NCBI GenBank assembly: GCA_902761665.1
Contig: CACWLA010000009.1
Span: forward strand, 1-64,000
From: an uncultured Lachnospiraceae bacterium
GTDB taxonomy: Bacteria; Bacillota; Clostridia; Lachnospirales; Lachnospiraceae
Reading direction: 5' to 3'
DNA: 64,000 nt
Shown piece by piece: positions 50,002 to 57,931 of the stretch. The position numbers were made by a program, and so were the translations under genes. A model generated the notes under the pieces. It searched no databases, was not told the DNA's origin, and worked only from the letters and a program-made list of their open reading frames with translations. Position 1 is the stretch's first letter, and every line of letters begins with the position of its first letter.

Positions 50002-51753
50002 ATGATGAAACACAGAGCAACAGCCTTAACGATCCTGATGATCCTTCTGCTTTTCCTCCTGCCGCTCAGGGCAGGGGCGGAGAGCGGTGCGGCTGCGTCT
50101 GCCTCCGGAGAGGAGAACACGGCAGAGGAAACGCATGCCTTTCCGGAAAACGGGATCCCGGTCCTAACGCTGACGATCGATCCTGAGGAGTATCAGAAGG
50201 TCGTCAGCAGCTACCGCCATGAGTACCGGGCGGAAAACGGCAGCATCAGGCTCGACGTTCCGGACGGCTGGACAAGCGAATACGGCGAAGCGGACGGAGA
50301 AACGCTCGGCAGGGAGCTCCCTCTTGCCTACATCCGCGGCCGCGGCAACTCGACCTGGCTGGAAGATAAGAAACCGTACCGGTTCAGGCTTGCGGAGAGT
50401 GCGGACATTTTCGGGATGGGGGCAAACGAACATTGGGTGCTTCTTGCCAATGCCAAGGACGACAGCCTGCTGCGGAATCGGATTGCCGCCTGTGTCGGCG
50501 ATGCACTCGGACTCGCCTTTACGCCGAAATTCGTTCCCGTGGACCTGGTCGTCAACGGTGAGTACCAGGGCAGTTATCTGCTTGGTGAACAGGTGCGGAT
50601 CGGTGAGAACCGCATTGAGATCGACAAGATCAAGAAGAGCCAGACCGGGCTCCCGGAGATCAGCGGCGGGTATCTTCTGGCCATGTCACCGTCCGAAAAA
50701 GATACGGATGCGGGCAAATTCACCCTGAAGAGCGGGATGTCCTTCCTGGTGGAAGAGCCGGAACTCGATGAATACGGCGAGCCGCAGCAGGCGGCGCTGG
50801 AAGCGCAGAAGGATTACATCGTAAAGTACATGCAGTCGGTCGAGGATGCCGTCTTCGGCGAGGACTTCCGAAACGCAGAGGGCGCGGCAGTCAGCGAACT
50901 GATGGATCTGGAATCCGCCGCGAAATACTGGTGGGTACAGTGCTTTGCCTATAACGACGACGGCTTTGATTCCACGAGCACATATTTGTACAAGGAAAGA
51001 GACGGGAAACTGTTCTGGGGGCCGCTTTGGGATTTTGACCGCTCATTCTGGATAAACGGGGGCGCAAATTTCCTGAATAACGCGAAGATGCCCTGGCTGG
51101 ACCATCTGCGGGCAAACGATCCCGAATATCAGCAGATACTGAGGGCTGCCTGGGAGGAACTGCAGGATATCCTTGAGGAAGTGATCCGGGAAGGCGGCGT
51201 GCTGGACCGTTATCGGGAAGAGATCAGGCTCTCCTGGGAGCAAGATCATGAACTTTGGCAAGATCATGAACTTTGGCGGGGAGCGCCGCGGGATGACGGT
51301 GAACTGGACAGGACCGTTGAAAGCATCCGCGGAAACATCAGAGAAAGAAGAGAAGCGATTGGGGCGGTCATTGATACGGGACTCGCCAGGGTCTTTGCGG
51401 AGGTGACGTTTGTGGACGGTGAACAGGTCCTTGCCCGAAAAACCGTCTATGCCGGAGAAAGCCTGTCTGCCGGAGATTTCCCGGAGGCGGAGGAAAAGGA
51501 AGGTTTTGCATTTCTGGGATGGACTGACGGAAACGGACAGGAATTCGGCAGAGACAGCCGCGTCTTCTCGGACATGACAGTCCTTGCCGCATACCGGGAA
51601 AAAGAAACGGCACCGGAAACGAAGCCGGCGCCGCAGGAGGCGGACGGTACGGACTCTGCCGGCTGGATCATCGCCGCGGGCGCAGTATCAGTACTCATTG
51701 CCGGAGCTGCAGCATCGGTCCTGCGCGGACGCAGGAAAATGGACAAATCGTAA
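50002..51753 (+). CDS. CotH-kinase-family surface protein
   Basis: About 583 residues. Signal peptide (ATALTILMILLLFLLPLRAGA), then a CotH domain (about 40-420): GRGNSTWLEDKKPYRFRL and FGPLWDFDRSFW-like WGPLWDFDRSFWINGG are the family marks. CotH proteins phosphorylate other surface or spore-coat proteins. An InlB_B-type repeat (about 470-535) and one C-terminal membrane helix (about 550-572) follow. An 18-bp tandem repeat at 51241 duplicates QDHELW. AAGGAG precedes the ATG. Divergent from the two-component pair. Confidence 0.9.
   Translation: MMKHRATALTILMILLLFLLPLRAGAESGAAASASGEENTAEETHAFPENGIPVLTLTIDPEEYQKVVSSYRHEYRAENGSIRLDVPDGWTSEYGEADGETLGRELPLAYIRGRGNSTWLEDKKPYRFRLAESADIFGMGANEHWVLLANAKDDSLLRNRIAACVGDALGLAFTPKFVPVDLVVNGEYQGSYLLGEQVRIGENRIEIDKIKKSQTGLPEISGGYLLAMSPSEKDTDAGKFTLKSGMSFLVEEPELDEYGEPQQAALEAQKDYIVKYMQSVEDAVFGEDFRNAEGAAVSELMDLESAAKYWWVQCFAYNDDGFDSTSTYLYKERDGKLFWGPLWDFDRSFWINGGANFLNNAKMPWLDHLRANDPEYQQILRAAWEELQDILEEVIREGGVLDRYREEIRLSWEQDHELWQDHELWRGAPRDDGELDRTVESIRGNIRERREAIGAVIDTGLARVFAEVTFVDGEQVLARKTVYAGESLSAGDFPEAEEKEGFAFLGWTDGNGQEFGRDSRVFSDMTVLAAYREKETAPETKPAPQEADGTDSAGWIIAAGAVSVLIAGAAASVLRGRRKMDKS
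51241..51276 (+). repeat. 18-bp perfect tandem repeat inside the cotH gene
   Basis: CAAGATCATGAACTTTGG occurs twice in a row with no mismatch, encoding QDHELW twice. The frame is kept. It is less GC-rich than its surroundings. Confidence 0.9.
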
Positions 51754-51787
51754 AAAAAACCGTAAAAATATACAATAATGACTTTGC

Positions 51788-51850
51788 ATAACGGCATGAT
51801 GCCGGTTTATTCCGGTGCTATGCCGTTATTATGCCGTTATTATGCCGATT
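51788..51850 (+). repeat. Inverted and direct repeats upstream of the T4SS-like operon
   Basis: ATAACGGCAT (51788-51797) is the inverse of ATGCCGTTAT (51820-51829), which is then repeated directly (51831-51840) and once more imperfectly as ATGCCGATT (51842-51850), at 11-bp spacing. A nested GCCGG/CCGGT pair lies inside. Likely protein-binding sites or a large leader hairpin. Confidence 0.75.
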
Positions 51851-51862
51851 GACGCAGAGGGC

Positions 51863-51891
51863 TTGAAAAACCGCGGCGTTTAGTCCATAAT
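51863..51891 (+). promoter_or_regulatory. Sigma-A promoter of the T4SS-like operon
   Basis: TTGAAA (51863-51868), 17 bp, CATAAT (51886-51891). Just downstream of the repeat array. The leader (51900-51960) holds a hairpin TCTCCGGTCCC / GGGACGGAGA (51911-51921 with 51940-51949, one bulge). Confidence 0.65.
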
Positions 51892-51970
51892 ATCATCATC
51901 CAAAGGGAGGTCTCCGGTCCCGCAGACGGAAAGCCTGAAGGGACGGAGATGAATAAAGGAGGAAAACGGA

Positions 51971-52246
51971 ATGTCAGAAGCAACTGTAAAACCCATTGTA
52001 GACCTTATCTACAGTATTCTGGGCCCTGTCCTTGCCATCGTCGGTGCGGCGGGAACCATCTACTGTGTGGTTCTGGGCGTCAAGTATGCGAAGGCAGAGG
52101 AACCGCAGGATCGTGAAAAAGCCAAATCCGCACTGAAGAATGCGATCATTGGTTTCATTCTGATCTTCGTGCTTATCTTCGCACTGCGTCAGTTCATGCC
52201 GATCATGAAGAACTGGCTGGCTCAGAACGCCGGTGTCCAGCTCTGA
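51971..52246 (+). CDS. VirB2/TrbC-like pilin
   Basis: 91 residues, mostly two membrane helices: SILGPVLAIVGAAGTIYCVVLGVKYAKA and a second ALKNAIIGFILIFVLIFAL. A short polar loop with a basic patch links them. This is the shape and pattern of VirB2/TrbC pilins. The hydrophobic N-terminal half has no clear signal cleavage site. AAGGAGG precedes the ATG. First gene of the operon, as expected for the most abundant subunit. Confidence 0.8.
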   Translation: MSEATVKPIVDLIYSILGPVLAIVGAAGTIYCVVLGVKYAKAEEPQDREKAKSALKNAIIGFILIFVLIFALRQFMPIMKNWLAQNAGVQL

Positions 52247-52280
52247 TCAACAGAGTTCTGCGTACGAAAGAAACTGTTTC

Positions 52281-52358
52281 AAGGGGACGCTGCCCGGTAC
52301 CCGGGAACCCCTTTTTCCTGCTGTGGCGCGGGTCCTTTCCTGAAGGTCCGCGCCGCAG
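52281..52358 (+). terminator. Attenuator-like hairpins between the pilin gene and the rest of the operon
   Basis: The 190-bp gap holds AAGGGG...CCCCTTTTT with an inner CCCGG/CCGGG pair (52281-52317), then a second long stem CTGTGGCGCGG / CCGCGCCGCAG (52320-52358). A third CCGGCAC/GTGCCGG pair lies near 52381-52405. The first hairpin should stop most transcripts after the pilin. Confidence 0.7.
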
Positions 52359-52436
52359 AAGGGCAGCCGAAGAATGCCCGGCACGCCGGACATGCGGGAA
52401 GTGCCGGTGAAGAATCGTATTTGACAAGGAGGAATC

Positions 52437-52901
52437 ATGGCAGATTCCGGAACTGAAAAAGAAATGACCTGCGGAGAATATCTGAGCAGCCAGCGCGACA
52501 GGCTCGCCGGGATCGGTGACCTGAGCACGCCCGGCGCAGCCCGGAAAGCGGAAGAATGTCTCGCCAATATCTACGCAGTAAGCTATCAGATGAATTTTGA
52601 AAGAAGAGAGCCGCCCTCTCCGCACCGCGGCCCGGCCGAGCACGAAGCGCTTGACCGGGAACTTGTCGCGGAGCTTTCGGACGGCCTTAGACATAAAGCC
52701 CGCGCGTTCGATGGGATCACGGACGATCCCCGGCGCCTTGGTCAGGCGGTAAACTGTGCCGGCAAAGGCAACGGCTTTTCGCTGATCGAGATGGTTAACA
52801 CGGCTTTTCTTGCCGGGAGAACGCAGACAGGGCAGAAAAATGCGCCGGAGGCTCAGCCAAAGGCTGAAAAACACCCCGCCCCCGCAGGGCAGGTCCTGTA
52901 G
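52437..52901 (+). CDS. Unknown soluble protein in the T4SS-like operon
   Basis: 154 residues, no signal or membrane segment. Contains three cysteines (CGEYLSSQRDRL, EECLANIY, NCAGKG), a helix-rich core and a C-terminal P/A/K/E tail (about 132-154). Not recognised. AAGGAGG lies ahead of the ATG. Its place between the pilin and the surface protein suggests a chaperone or cytosolic factor for the machine, but that is inference. Confidence 0.72.
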   Translation: MADSGTEKEMTCGEYLSSQRDRLAGIGDLSTPGAARKAEECLANIYAVSYQMNFERREPPSPHRGPAEHEALDRELVAELSDGLRHKARAFDGITDDPRRLGQAVNCAGKGNGFSLIEMVNTAFLAGRTQTGQKNAPEAQPKAEKHPAPAGQVL

Positions 52902-52916
52902 GGGAAAGGAGGATCA

Positions 52917-54788
52917 ATGAAGAAAATGAAGATGAGGAAACTTATTTCACTGCTGCTTCTGCTGGCGATGCTGGCCGGAGATTTTCTGATGCCCGCAGCC
53001 CGGAGCGTCCTCGCTTCCGACGGAGCCGTGGCGACGGCTGCGCCGCCTGCCGGAACTGACGAATCCCTGCCGGACGCGAGCGGCGAACCCGTTGTGGGAC
53101 CCGAACAGGACTCAAGCATAGCGGTCCGCCAGCAGACGGTTTATTACTGGCACAAGGGTTTGCCGCCGCAGGACGGAAATGAATACCGGGTGCTGATGTG
53201 CTGGGATGATAAATATTACATGCACGTCGACTCAAAGTTCCTGACCTTCATCAGCAGAAAAGGCGGATCCAATTACTATCCCATCACAAGCAGCTATTCC
53301 GGCGCCGGCCTCTCCAACAGTGAATGGCACGGCAAAGCGGCAAACGGATGTCCGGAGGGGAAGTATCATATCGAGGTCGGTTATCCCACGAACGAGGCCG
53401 GCCTACTTTCCGATCTGGACTTTGATTACAATGTTCTTAAATCAACAGGTTCGGCTGTCAGCTTCACCATGCCGAATCTTCCGGTCATGAAGCGTCTTGC
53501 AAAGGAAAAACCGGACCCGCTCAGCGGATGGACTCAGGATATGCTGGCAGACCGCGTGCAGATCGGCGTCATACCGACGCAGGAAGACGTAGCGGGTTCG
53601 GACAGCACCATTTTTGCGGCCGATGAGATCAACTGGCTGGTGGGCTTCCGCACGATGGATTATACGGTCAAAAAAGGCAGTATTGTGGGGATCACATATG
53701 ACAAGGACCAGAAGCGGGTGTTCAGCTGGTTCCTGTATCCCGTCAACTCCAAGACATATAACCGTTTTTCCGATCTGATTTACGGCTCCTTCAAAAACAT
53801 GAAAAACGGTTCAAGTCCTTCGGATTTCCTGAATAAGAACGAATCCGCAACGGTCTGGTATGTCAGTATTCAGGACTGGAGAACGGACGGGAAACCCGTA
53901 TTTACGGAAAGAGGTTTCCGCGTGGAAACGGGGCGTGTCAGCGACAGCTTTGACGACGCCAGATATCTGAGGCAGCTGATAGGTACGGAAGCGAATATTG
54001 AACTCGGGCACAGCGGAGGGATCTTTGCCAGCTACGGAAACCGGGATCTCAGTACGTATTATAACGTGGGGGCGTGGCACAGTGCCGACTACGAGACCCG
54101 AAGCAAATTTGCTTTTGACATCTATTATGCCGAGCCGAACCTCATGTATTTCCTGAAATCGGATATCACGGTAGAAAACGGACAGACCCAGAATCTGGAC
54201 GGCCCGCTGGTCATTGAGGAAGGAACGAAGATCATCGTGAAAAACGGCGGCGTGCTGAGCCTGACTGACTGGATCGTCAATCAGGGCGAGATCCTGATCG
54301 AACCGGGCGGAACCATGATCCTGCAGCAGAATACGACGGCGAACGGCTATACGCGCAACTGCGCGGTGATCAGCAACAATATTAAGCAGACAGCGGCCGG
54401 CCGGGTCGCCTGCGACGGCAATATCATCATCATGCCGAACTGTACGCTGGCTGCCGGCGGCATTTACGGTTTTCAGTTCGGGGAAGGCGCCCAGGTCGCC
54501 AACTACGGCCAGATGGTAAGCGAAATCTGGGATATCTATACGGATTATACCGTAGAAGGGCGGAATCCCGACAGCTACCTGTATATCGGCTATTCGATGA
54601 ACGATACGGGCTTCGGACTGGTTCCGGAGGGGCACCACGACATATACGGACTTAAGTATCTGTCAACTTATCAGTCGAGTGTCTACAACACTCCGATAAA
54701 TGCTCTTTACAACGGAACCAGACAAAGATTCAACCTTCAGACGGAAGTGCATACGATGCCTCTGCGCAGAGGCAGAGTCGCAAAATGA
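52917..54788 (+). CDS. Secreted protein with beta-helix-like C-terminal region
   Basis: 623 residues. Signal peptide (KLISLLLLLAMLAGDFLM, cleavage near 34). A middle region with many aromatic residues (WHKGLPPQDG onward) has no family I recognise. From about 414 the pattern of short repeats (LVIEEGTKIIVKNGGVLSL, WIVNQGEILIEPGGTMIL) suggests a right-handed beta-helix. No membrane anchor or LPxTG is visible, so it is released or held by partners. AAAGGAGG precedes the ATG. Possibly an exported adhesin or a tip component. Confidence 0.75.
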   Translation: MKKMKMRKLISLLLLLAMLAGDFLMPAARSVLASDGAVATAAPPAGTDESLPDASGEPVVGPEQDSSIAVRQQTVYYWHKGLPPQDGNEYRVLMCWDDKYYMHVDSKFLTFISRKGGSNYYPITSSYSGAGLSNSEWHGKAANGCPEGKYHIEVGYPTNEAGLLSDLDFDYNVLKSTGSAVSFTMPNLPVMKRLAKEKPDPLSGWTQDMLADRVQIGVIPTQEDVAGSDSTIFAADEINWLVGFRTMDYTVKKGSIVGITYDKDQKRVFSWFLYPVNSKTYNRFSDLIYGSFKNMKNGSSPSDFLNKNESATVWYVSIQDWRTDGKPVFTERGFRVETGRVSDSFDDARYLRQLIGTEANIELGHSGGIFASYGNRDLSTYYNVGAWHSADYETRSKFAFDIYYAEPNLMYFLKSDITVENGQTQNLDGPLVIEEGTKIIVKNGGVLSLTDWIVNQGEILIEPGGTMILQQNTTANGYTRNCAVISNNIKQTAAGRVACDGNIIIMPNCTLAAGGIYGFQFGEGAQVANYGQMVSEIWDIYTDYTVEGRNPDSYLYIGYSMNDTGFGLVPEGHHDIYGLKYLSTYQSSVYNTPINALYNGTRQRFNLQTEVHTMPLRRGRVAK

Positions 54789-54899
54789 TGCCTGACTTCA
54801 TCCCAGTCTTCTGCAAGGGAGGCCGGCACGGCCTGAGACAGCAGCGAAAGAAAGCCGGAAGAGTACGGGACGAGAGTAAGAGGAAAGAGGATATGAGAG

Positions 54900-55889
54900 A
54901 TGAGAGATAGAAGAAGGATCATGACGGGGGCGGGAGCGGCCTTACTGCTGCTGGTTCTTGTGCTGTGCCTTCCGCTCAGAGCGGCTGCTTCCAATATCGA
55001 TTACTCCGGCGAACTGGATCCGCAGACGAATGAACCGGTTGGGAAAGACGATCCGGAGACCGGACCGGCATCCGGAAGAGTAGAGCTTTCCTCAAGCATG
55101 TATTATGACTGGAAGACGCACGACTTCGTATTTCCGGTCAGCAATACCGTGAATGAGATCCATTGCAGCGCAGCGGACGGCATGATCGTGGATAAGACCG
55201 TAACGCTTTCAACCGGGGCTGACAGTTCCATCGTCGTCTACCGGAACGGCAGCGAATATACGGGGAACCTGTCAACGATCAAAGATACCGGTGATTATGT
55301 CGTCGTCTCGCAGCAGGCGGGCGACAAGGTACGGGTCATGTCCTTCACCATCGTCGGCAAGACCACGAATGCGATCTCCGTGTTCTCCCCGCCCGACGGC
55401 TTTTATCTGACTTCCGTGACCCGCGACGGCGAAGAGGTCTATTTTGACCGCTACAACGCAAGAATGGAACTGGAAGGCCAATACCACGTTGAATACGAAT
55501 GCATAGCGACGGACATCGTCTACACGCTGGATACGGCCATCGACCGTACGCCGCCTGTGCTGACGTTCGAAGGACGGATCAACGAGGAATGGCAGGTACG
55601 CAGTGCGCTGAAGTTTTCCGGATTCGAGAAAGACGGCAGCATCGTTCTTACCCGCGCCGGCGTTCAGGTGGCGCCGGAGATCAACGCAGACGGGACCGGT
55701 GCGGTATATGACAGCGGCAACTACGTCATGCAGGTCTTCGATGCCGCCGGCAACATGTCGGAATACCGTTTCGTCATTCTGAGCTACTTCACCGTAAGCA
55801 GCCTGATCTTCATCGCACTTGCCATCGTGATCCTGGTCAGCGTCTGCGTATATATCCTGATCAAACGGAAAAACCTGAGGATCGGATAA
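54900..55889 (+). CDS. Membrane-anchored surface protein with Ig-like domain
   Basis: 329 residues. Signal peptide (TGAGAALLLLVLVLCLPLRAAA), extracellular beta-rich region, a bacterial Ig-like part near 215-290 (TPPVLTFEGRI to YVMQVFDAAGN), and one C-terminal membrane helix (about 300-320) ending in KRKNLRIG. Not a named family. A ribosome site GAGGATATGAGAG precedes the ATG. The anchor suggests it links the secreted proteins to the cell. Confidence 0.75.
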   Translation: MRDRRRIMTGAGAALLLLVLVLCLPLRAAASNIDYSGELDPQTNEPVGKDDPETGPASGRVELSSSMYYDWKTHDFVFPVSNTVNEIHCSAADGMIVDKTVTLSTGADSSIVVYRNGSEYTGNLSTIKDTGDYVVVSQQAGDKVRVMSFTIVGKTTNAISVFSPPDGFYLTSVTRDGEEVYFDRYNARMELEGQYHVEYECIATDIVYTLDTAIDRTPPVLTFEGRINEEWQVRSALKFSGFEKDGSIVLTRAGVQVAPEINADGTGAVYDSGNYVMQVFDAAGNMSEYRFVILSYFTVSSLIFIALAIVILVSVCVYILIKRKNLRIG

Positions 55890-55923
55890 GATATGAAATC
55901 GTTACGAAAGGAGGGGAAGAACC

Positions 55924-57858
55924 TTGCTGGACGGTTTATGGAATACAATAAGTGACTGGATGGGATCGACTTTCAGCTCTTTGCTGGAAGGCATCCTGAA
56001 TGCAACGCTCTTCAAGCTCTTTTACCATATTGAAGCGGCTCTGTGCCGGATCATCGGCATCCTGACCGAACTTTTCGAAGTCTTTGCCGGGCTGGAACAG
56101 GCAAGCTACGACGGGAAAAGCAATTACCTGATCAACATTTTCTTCTCCAATAAGGCCATCAGCAACATCTACTGGGCGATGGCTCTTATCGGCATTGCCC
56201 TGACATTCGGCTTTACGATCTGGGCAGTGATCAAGAAGATGTTTGACGGTTCCGGGAAGCACCAGGAATCACAAGGCCAGATCCTGACTTCAGGCCTCAG
56301 AAGCATTTTCCTGATCCTCGGCCTTACGCTGATCATGACGGTCGTGATCAACGGGACAAACATCCTGATGCAGCAGATCGATTACATTTTCAACAATGCC
56401 TACCATCTGGATCAGCCGGAGGAGAGGACCTTCACGGGAGAGGAATATGCTGCGATGGGAAGGGTGCTTGTCACCATAGGCAACCACTCACTTGTCTCGG
56501 CCAAGAATAACCGATACAACCTGAACGTCTGTTACAATACGATAAAGGATGATCTGGCCCTCCTGCAGCGGCAGGGGGTATTCGATTATTCCTATTATAA
56601 GACGGATGACAAGGGGAACGAAGTCGAAACCTGGCAATCGGTCCTTGCCCAGATCGCCAAGGCGGGCAATCTGAATCGGGACGTCAAGGTGGATATCTAC
56701 AATGAAGACGTGGCTAACAGCATCCTGCATGCCATGGAATATCTGGAGAGCAACGGTGTGATAACACCGGAGGAGAAAGTCAGCCGGACCTGGTCTTCAG
56801 ATGAAAAGGTCCATCTGGACCGCATGATTTTCCTGATGGGAACGCTGCATGCGGCAAAGAACCCCGCCTATAATGAATCGCCTTCGCTTGACGATGCCCT
56901 CCGCGGCCCGTATCTGTACAATAAGTCGCGCAGCATCTACAACATGAACCATGTCAATGAAGATTTCGATATCGGCTTTCCGACCGAATATATCGTCGTG
57001 CTGATCGCAGCGGTCGCACTGATCTTCGACCTGCTGACGATCATCCTGAACTGCATTGCCAGGATCTTCAACCTGCTGTTCCTGTACATCATCGCTCCGC
57101 CGGTCATAGCGGCTTCACCGCTCGATAACGGCGGCAAGTTCAAACAGTGGACGACCGCTTTCCTGGTCCAGGCGCTGAGCGTTTTCGGCACGGTCATCGC
57201 GATGCGGCTCCTTCTGATCTATCTGCCCATCGTCATGAGCCCTCAGCTGGAACTGTTCGACGCCAAGAAACAGCCTCTTCTCAACCAGCTCGCGAAATTC
57301 GTACTGGTCTACGGCGGTTTTGAAGTGGCCAAGAAGGCAACAGCCCTGCTGACCGGTATCCTGGCTGACAGCGCCGGCTGGCAGTCCATCTCCGCAGGCG
57401 ACATGAGCTCTTCGGCTGGCAAGGCCATCGGCAAGGTCGCCGGTACGGTCGCCGGCGCCGGCAAACTGGCCGGCAAGAGCGCCCTGGGGGTTACCGGATT
57501 CGTTGCAGCTCCTCTTACGAATACGATATCACGGCCGTTTAAGGCCTGGGCCAATCTCGGCAAAGGCGGCGGAAGCGGCTCCGGAGGCGGCGGCGGAAAC
57601 GGCAGCGGTGCCTCCGGAAACGCAGGCGGACCCCCCAAAACCGACGACTTCAAGAATAACCCTCCGGCCAACCCGAATCCGGCTCCTCCGCCCCTTCCGC
57701 AGAATAATGCCAATCCCGGACCCGCTCCGGCCGATGACAACGCTGCCCAGAACAACTCCCTGAACAACTTCCGTCAGGGCGCGGGGATAGGCGGAGTAAA
57801 CGGCGCCGCGTTCCGTGACGACATGGGACTGCCGAACAACAACCGCCCGCATCTCTGA
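55924..57858 (+). CDS. VirB6/TrbL-like membrane channel component
   Basis: 644 residues, TTG start after AAAGGAGGGG (no ATG in frame nearby). Six or seven membrane helices in two sets (about 85-165 and 355-465), joined by a soluble loop of about 200 residues. Helix-rich AIGKVAGTVAGAGKLAGKSA follows, then a G/S-rich and P/N-rich tail (about 545-640). This is the VirB6/TrbL layout. It would form the inner-membrane pore. A small GATCCC/GGGATC hairpin lies just after it. Confidence 0.82.
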   Translation: MLDGLWNTISDWMGSTFSSLLEGILNATLFKLFYHIEAALCRIIGILTELFEVFAGLEQASYDGKSNYLINIFFSNKAISNIYWAMALIGIALTFGFTIWAVIKKMFDGSGKHQESQGQILTSGLRSIFLILGLTLIMTVVINGTNILMQQIDYIFNNAYHLDQPEERTFTGEEYAAMGRVLVTIGNHSLVSAKNNRYNLNVCYNTIKDDLALLQRQGVFDYSYYKTDDKGNEVETWQSVLAQIAKAGNLNRDVKVDIYNEDVANSILHAMEYLESNGVITPEEKVSRTWSSDEKVHLDRMIFLMGTLHAAKNPAYNESPSLDDALRGPYLYNKSRSIYNMNHVNEDFDIGFPTEYIVVLIAAVALIFDLLTIILNCIARIFNLLFLYIIAPPVIAASPLDNGGKFKQWTTAFLVQALSVFGTVIAMRLLLIYLPIVMSPQLELFDAKKQPLLNQLAKFVLVYGGFEVAKKATALLTGILADSAGWQSISAGDMSSSAGKAIGKVAGTVAGAGKLAGKSALGVTGFVAAPLTNTISRPFKAWANLGKGGGSGSGGGGGNGSGASGNAGGPPKTDDFKNNPPANPNPAPPPLPQNNANPGPAPADDNAAQNNSLNNFRQGAGIGGVNGAAFRDDMGLPNNNRPHL

Positions 57859-57931
57859 GCCAGCATTGATCCCGGAAGGGATCCGGCAGCACTCTTAACG
57901 ATCTGAACCTTGTTGATAAGGAAAAAACAAG

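Noticed and set aside
51900-51960. Possible riboswitch in the leader of the pilin gene
   Set aside because: There is one stem with a bulge but no match to a known aptamer core that I can recognise, and the leader is short.
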